A stretch of 21,654 nt of DNA, from NCBI RefSeq assembly GCF_001039355.2, contig NW_019775480.1:1027146-1048799 (forward strand), written 5' to 3'. The notes under the pieces are model-generated. The model had not been told where the DNA came from, made no database searches, and was given only the letters and a program-made list of their open reading frames with translations. A program made the translations under genes and the position numbers. Source of the DNA: Lingula anatina. Lineage: Eukaryota > Brachiopoda > Lingulata > Lingulida > Lingulidae. Positions 19,935 through 21,654 of this stretch are shown piece by piece (position 1 is the first letter of the stretch; each line of letters starts with the position of its first letter).

Positions 19935-20944
19935 ATAGCGGTTTACTACAGTATGTATATGATTATCATTCAGTCGCGTTTCTTTTAAAGGGATTTTCTA
20001 ATCGCAACAATTTTAATGTTCAACAAGTAGAGAATACAACACAGATGCGAGATAACTCGAAATAGAAATTAAAAAGGCCAAAATAAATGTCCACGTGTAG
20101 ACGCAAACATATTTGTCTGAGATATGACAAAGCTCTGTTGTGAGGTCAGCCATGGATGGAACTGGTAGAGATGTTGAATTCAAGTCCGGACCTCTATATT
20201 TGTCCAACTTGATATAACACATTACTTCAGCGTCTGATAACATTAAGATAACGTTTTACAGGTTTGAGAGATACGATTTACGATGAGTTCATGTTCCGGA
20301 GATCAGAGTGCATACTACAGTTACATCTGTCAGTTATCCTTTCAAGCCCAGCATAGTCCAATATCGTCACCCATTGCACACGGGGATAGCCATAAGTGAA
20401 TTTTTTTAACCAAATGTGACAAATTTTATTCCAGATTAAACTCTTTTTTTTCTTCACTCTAAGTGCATATAATATAATACTGATGATAATTACGGTAATT
20501 AAATACTGATAAATAAAAAAGAACATAAATATATAGAAATACTTTCATCCACTCATACATCCATACATACTACACGTATACATGCTTATTGTGTGCTACA
20601 TATCGACAACGTTATAACGTACTAGAGGTGGACATTTTAACACGTTATGGTAATGGAATGTGTTTCCAACATATCTTCTTTACCTGTCTTTATAGCAATG
20701 TATTTTTCTACTTCCTTCTTCTTACTAAGAAAATGCAGAAACAGTCATAATCACAGACTGATGGATTTTCTGAGTTTTTGTTTATAAACATTTTAGCCAC
20801 AATAATACAGAAATTTAAAACTTTTGCGCACTGGTTGCTAGACAAACAGCCGTACATTATAGTTTATTAGCCCGCGACTCAATTGAAAACAATTAACATG
20901 TGCCAGAAATTTTCTGTGGTCTGCACACGCCTTCATTTTTTACA

Positions 20945-21000
<56 letters not shown>

Positions 21001-21107
21001 CGGTCTGCACAATGCGATAATAATGGTCTGTGGCAGGTCTTCATTTTTAATAGTAGCAGGTAACTACCGCGCATTCGTTTATAGCAATAGCTTGAATTCA
21101 AGTTCTC
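19935..21107. other. Segment between the 231-bp repeats
   Basis: AT-rich, about 1.17 kb. The longest frame is a 76-residue - strand ORF (20243-20013) with one hydrophobic stretch near its end (FILAFLISISSYLASVLYSL). It has no recognised family and may be chance. No primer-binding site or polypurine tract is evident at the repeat edges. Confidence 0.5.
20951..20994. repeat. (AT)n microsatellite
   Basis: About 22 uninterrupted AT units inside the segment between the 231-bp repeats. Confidence 0.97.
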
Positions 21108-21338
21108 ATTTTGTCTTGTTCTCAAAGCTCACGATCATGTAATTAAACAGTCATATTATAGTCTTTGCGTTCATCTAGGATATATTCGACACTCAGCTGG
21201 GATAATCGATCTCCGATTTATCTTAACTTCGGGTTGAAAACTTGCCCGACATGACCTCACCCAAAGTCAATAATTGTATTTATAATACAATACATTTGTT
21301 ATCAATATGAATCTCTTTGTTTGAGATTAGGGGGTTGT
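21108..21338 (+). repeat. 231-bp direct repeat, copy 2
   Basis: Exact second copy, offset by 1404 bp from copy 1. The flanks differ immediately outside the repeat on both sides. Confidence 0.93.
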
Positions 21339-21578
21339 TTTAGGTGAAGGGGATATCTATAGTTATTGATAAGTAATCAATGAGCTTAGAAAGAACCAAA
21401 GACTTACTACTAAGAATTCATTTTTATTTAACATACTTTACAACTTAAAACAGCTTTTCCATAATCTTTATTCAAATTACTGTTTTTCTTTTTATCAAGA
21501 GCTTGTAAAATATGTGGGTATTACCTCCAATATTTCTGTGACTGTCAGTCACCATCATCGGGGAGTAAATGACTAGGG

Positions 21579-21654
21579 TCATTTCACCTGGAATGAAAAT
21601 CCAGGTCAATTGCCCCTAATCACTGGCCTTGTGTTTTCATTCCAGGTGAAATGA
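21579..21654. repeat. Inverted repeat cut by the window end
   Basis: A 21-nt arm at 21579-21599 (TCATTTCACCTGGAATGAAA plus A) is perfectly complementary to 21634-21654, around a 34-nt loop. The right arm reaches the last base, so the element may continue outside. It resembles a small fold-back transposon. Confidence 0.8.

Noticed and set aside
19704-21338. LTR retrotransposon
   Set aside because: The repeats lack TG...CA ends, there is no primer-binding site or polypurine tract and no gag or pol frame between them.

Overview
The window is a piece of an intron-rich, AT-rich animal genome. Short coding exons are separated by GT-AG introns, and dinucleotide and trinucleotide microsatellites and fold-back repeats are frequent. 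The two gene families present, the molluscan-looking base composition and the repeat style suggest a marine invertebrate, most likely a mollusc or other lophotrochozoan. This is an inference: nothing in the window fixes the species, and an echinoderm or hemichordate is not excluded.

Two protein genes lie tail to tail. On the + strand (639-6451) are eleven exons of a cholinesterase/carboxylesterase-like type I membrane protein. The first exon seen begins inside the protein, so the 5' end lies left of the window. The fold landmarks are intact, but the nucleophile elbow reads G-H-D-A-G, so the serine is replaced by aspartate. The protein ends in one transmembrane helix and a very short basic tail. 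It is best read as a catalytically dead cholinesterase-like adhesion molecule (neuroligin/gliotactin type). On the - strand (18277-9448) are thirteen coding exons of a complete sorting nexin 19 (SNX19) orthologue of about 1440 residues: an N-terminal two-helix membrane hairpin, a PXA domain, a very long disordered linker in one 1.9-kb exon, a PX domain, a second disordered insert and a C-terminal Nexin_C domain. No RGS domain is present. For both genes I joined the exons by hand; every junction keeps frame and has GT-AG borders.

About 3 kb of non-coding, AT-rich sequence separates the two stop codons and holds both 3' UTRs. It also holds what looks like a decayed copy of SNX19 exon 12. Upstream of SNX19, a TATA box, an initiator and a strong splice donor are arranged like a promoter with a non-coding first exon. 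The right-hand 2.5 kb (about 19.1-21.65 kb) has no convincing gene. It contains a 252-bp fold-back element with about 92-nt arms, two identical 231-bp direct repeats 1404 bp apart, an (AT)n tract and an inverted repeat cut by the window end.

The most unusual structural observation is that each gene carries a tandem duplication with a period of about 80 bp that straddles a 3' splice site: three copies at esterase-like exon 6 and five at SNX19 exon 9. Each duplication makes an array of competing splice acceptors of which only the copy next to the exon keeps the frame. I see no prokaryotic-style system, CRISPR array, tRNA or rRNA.
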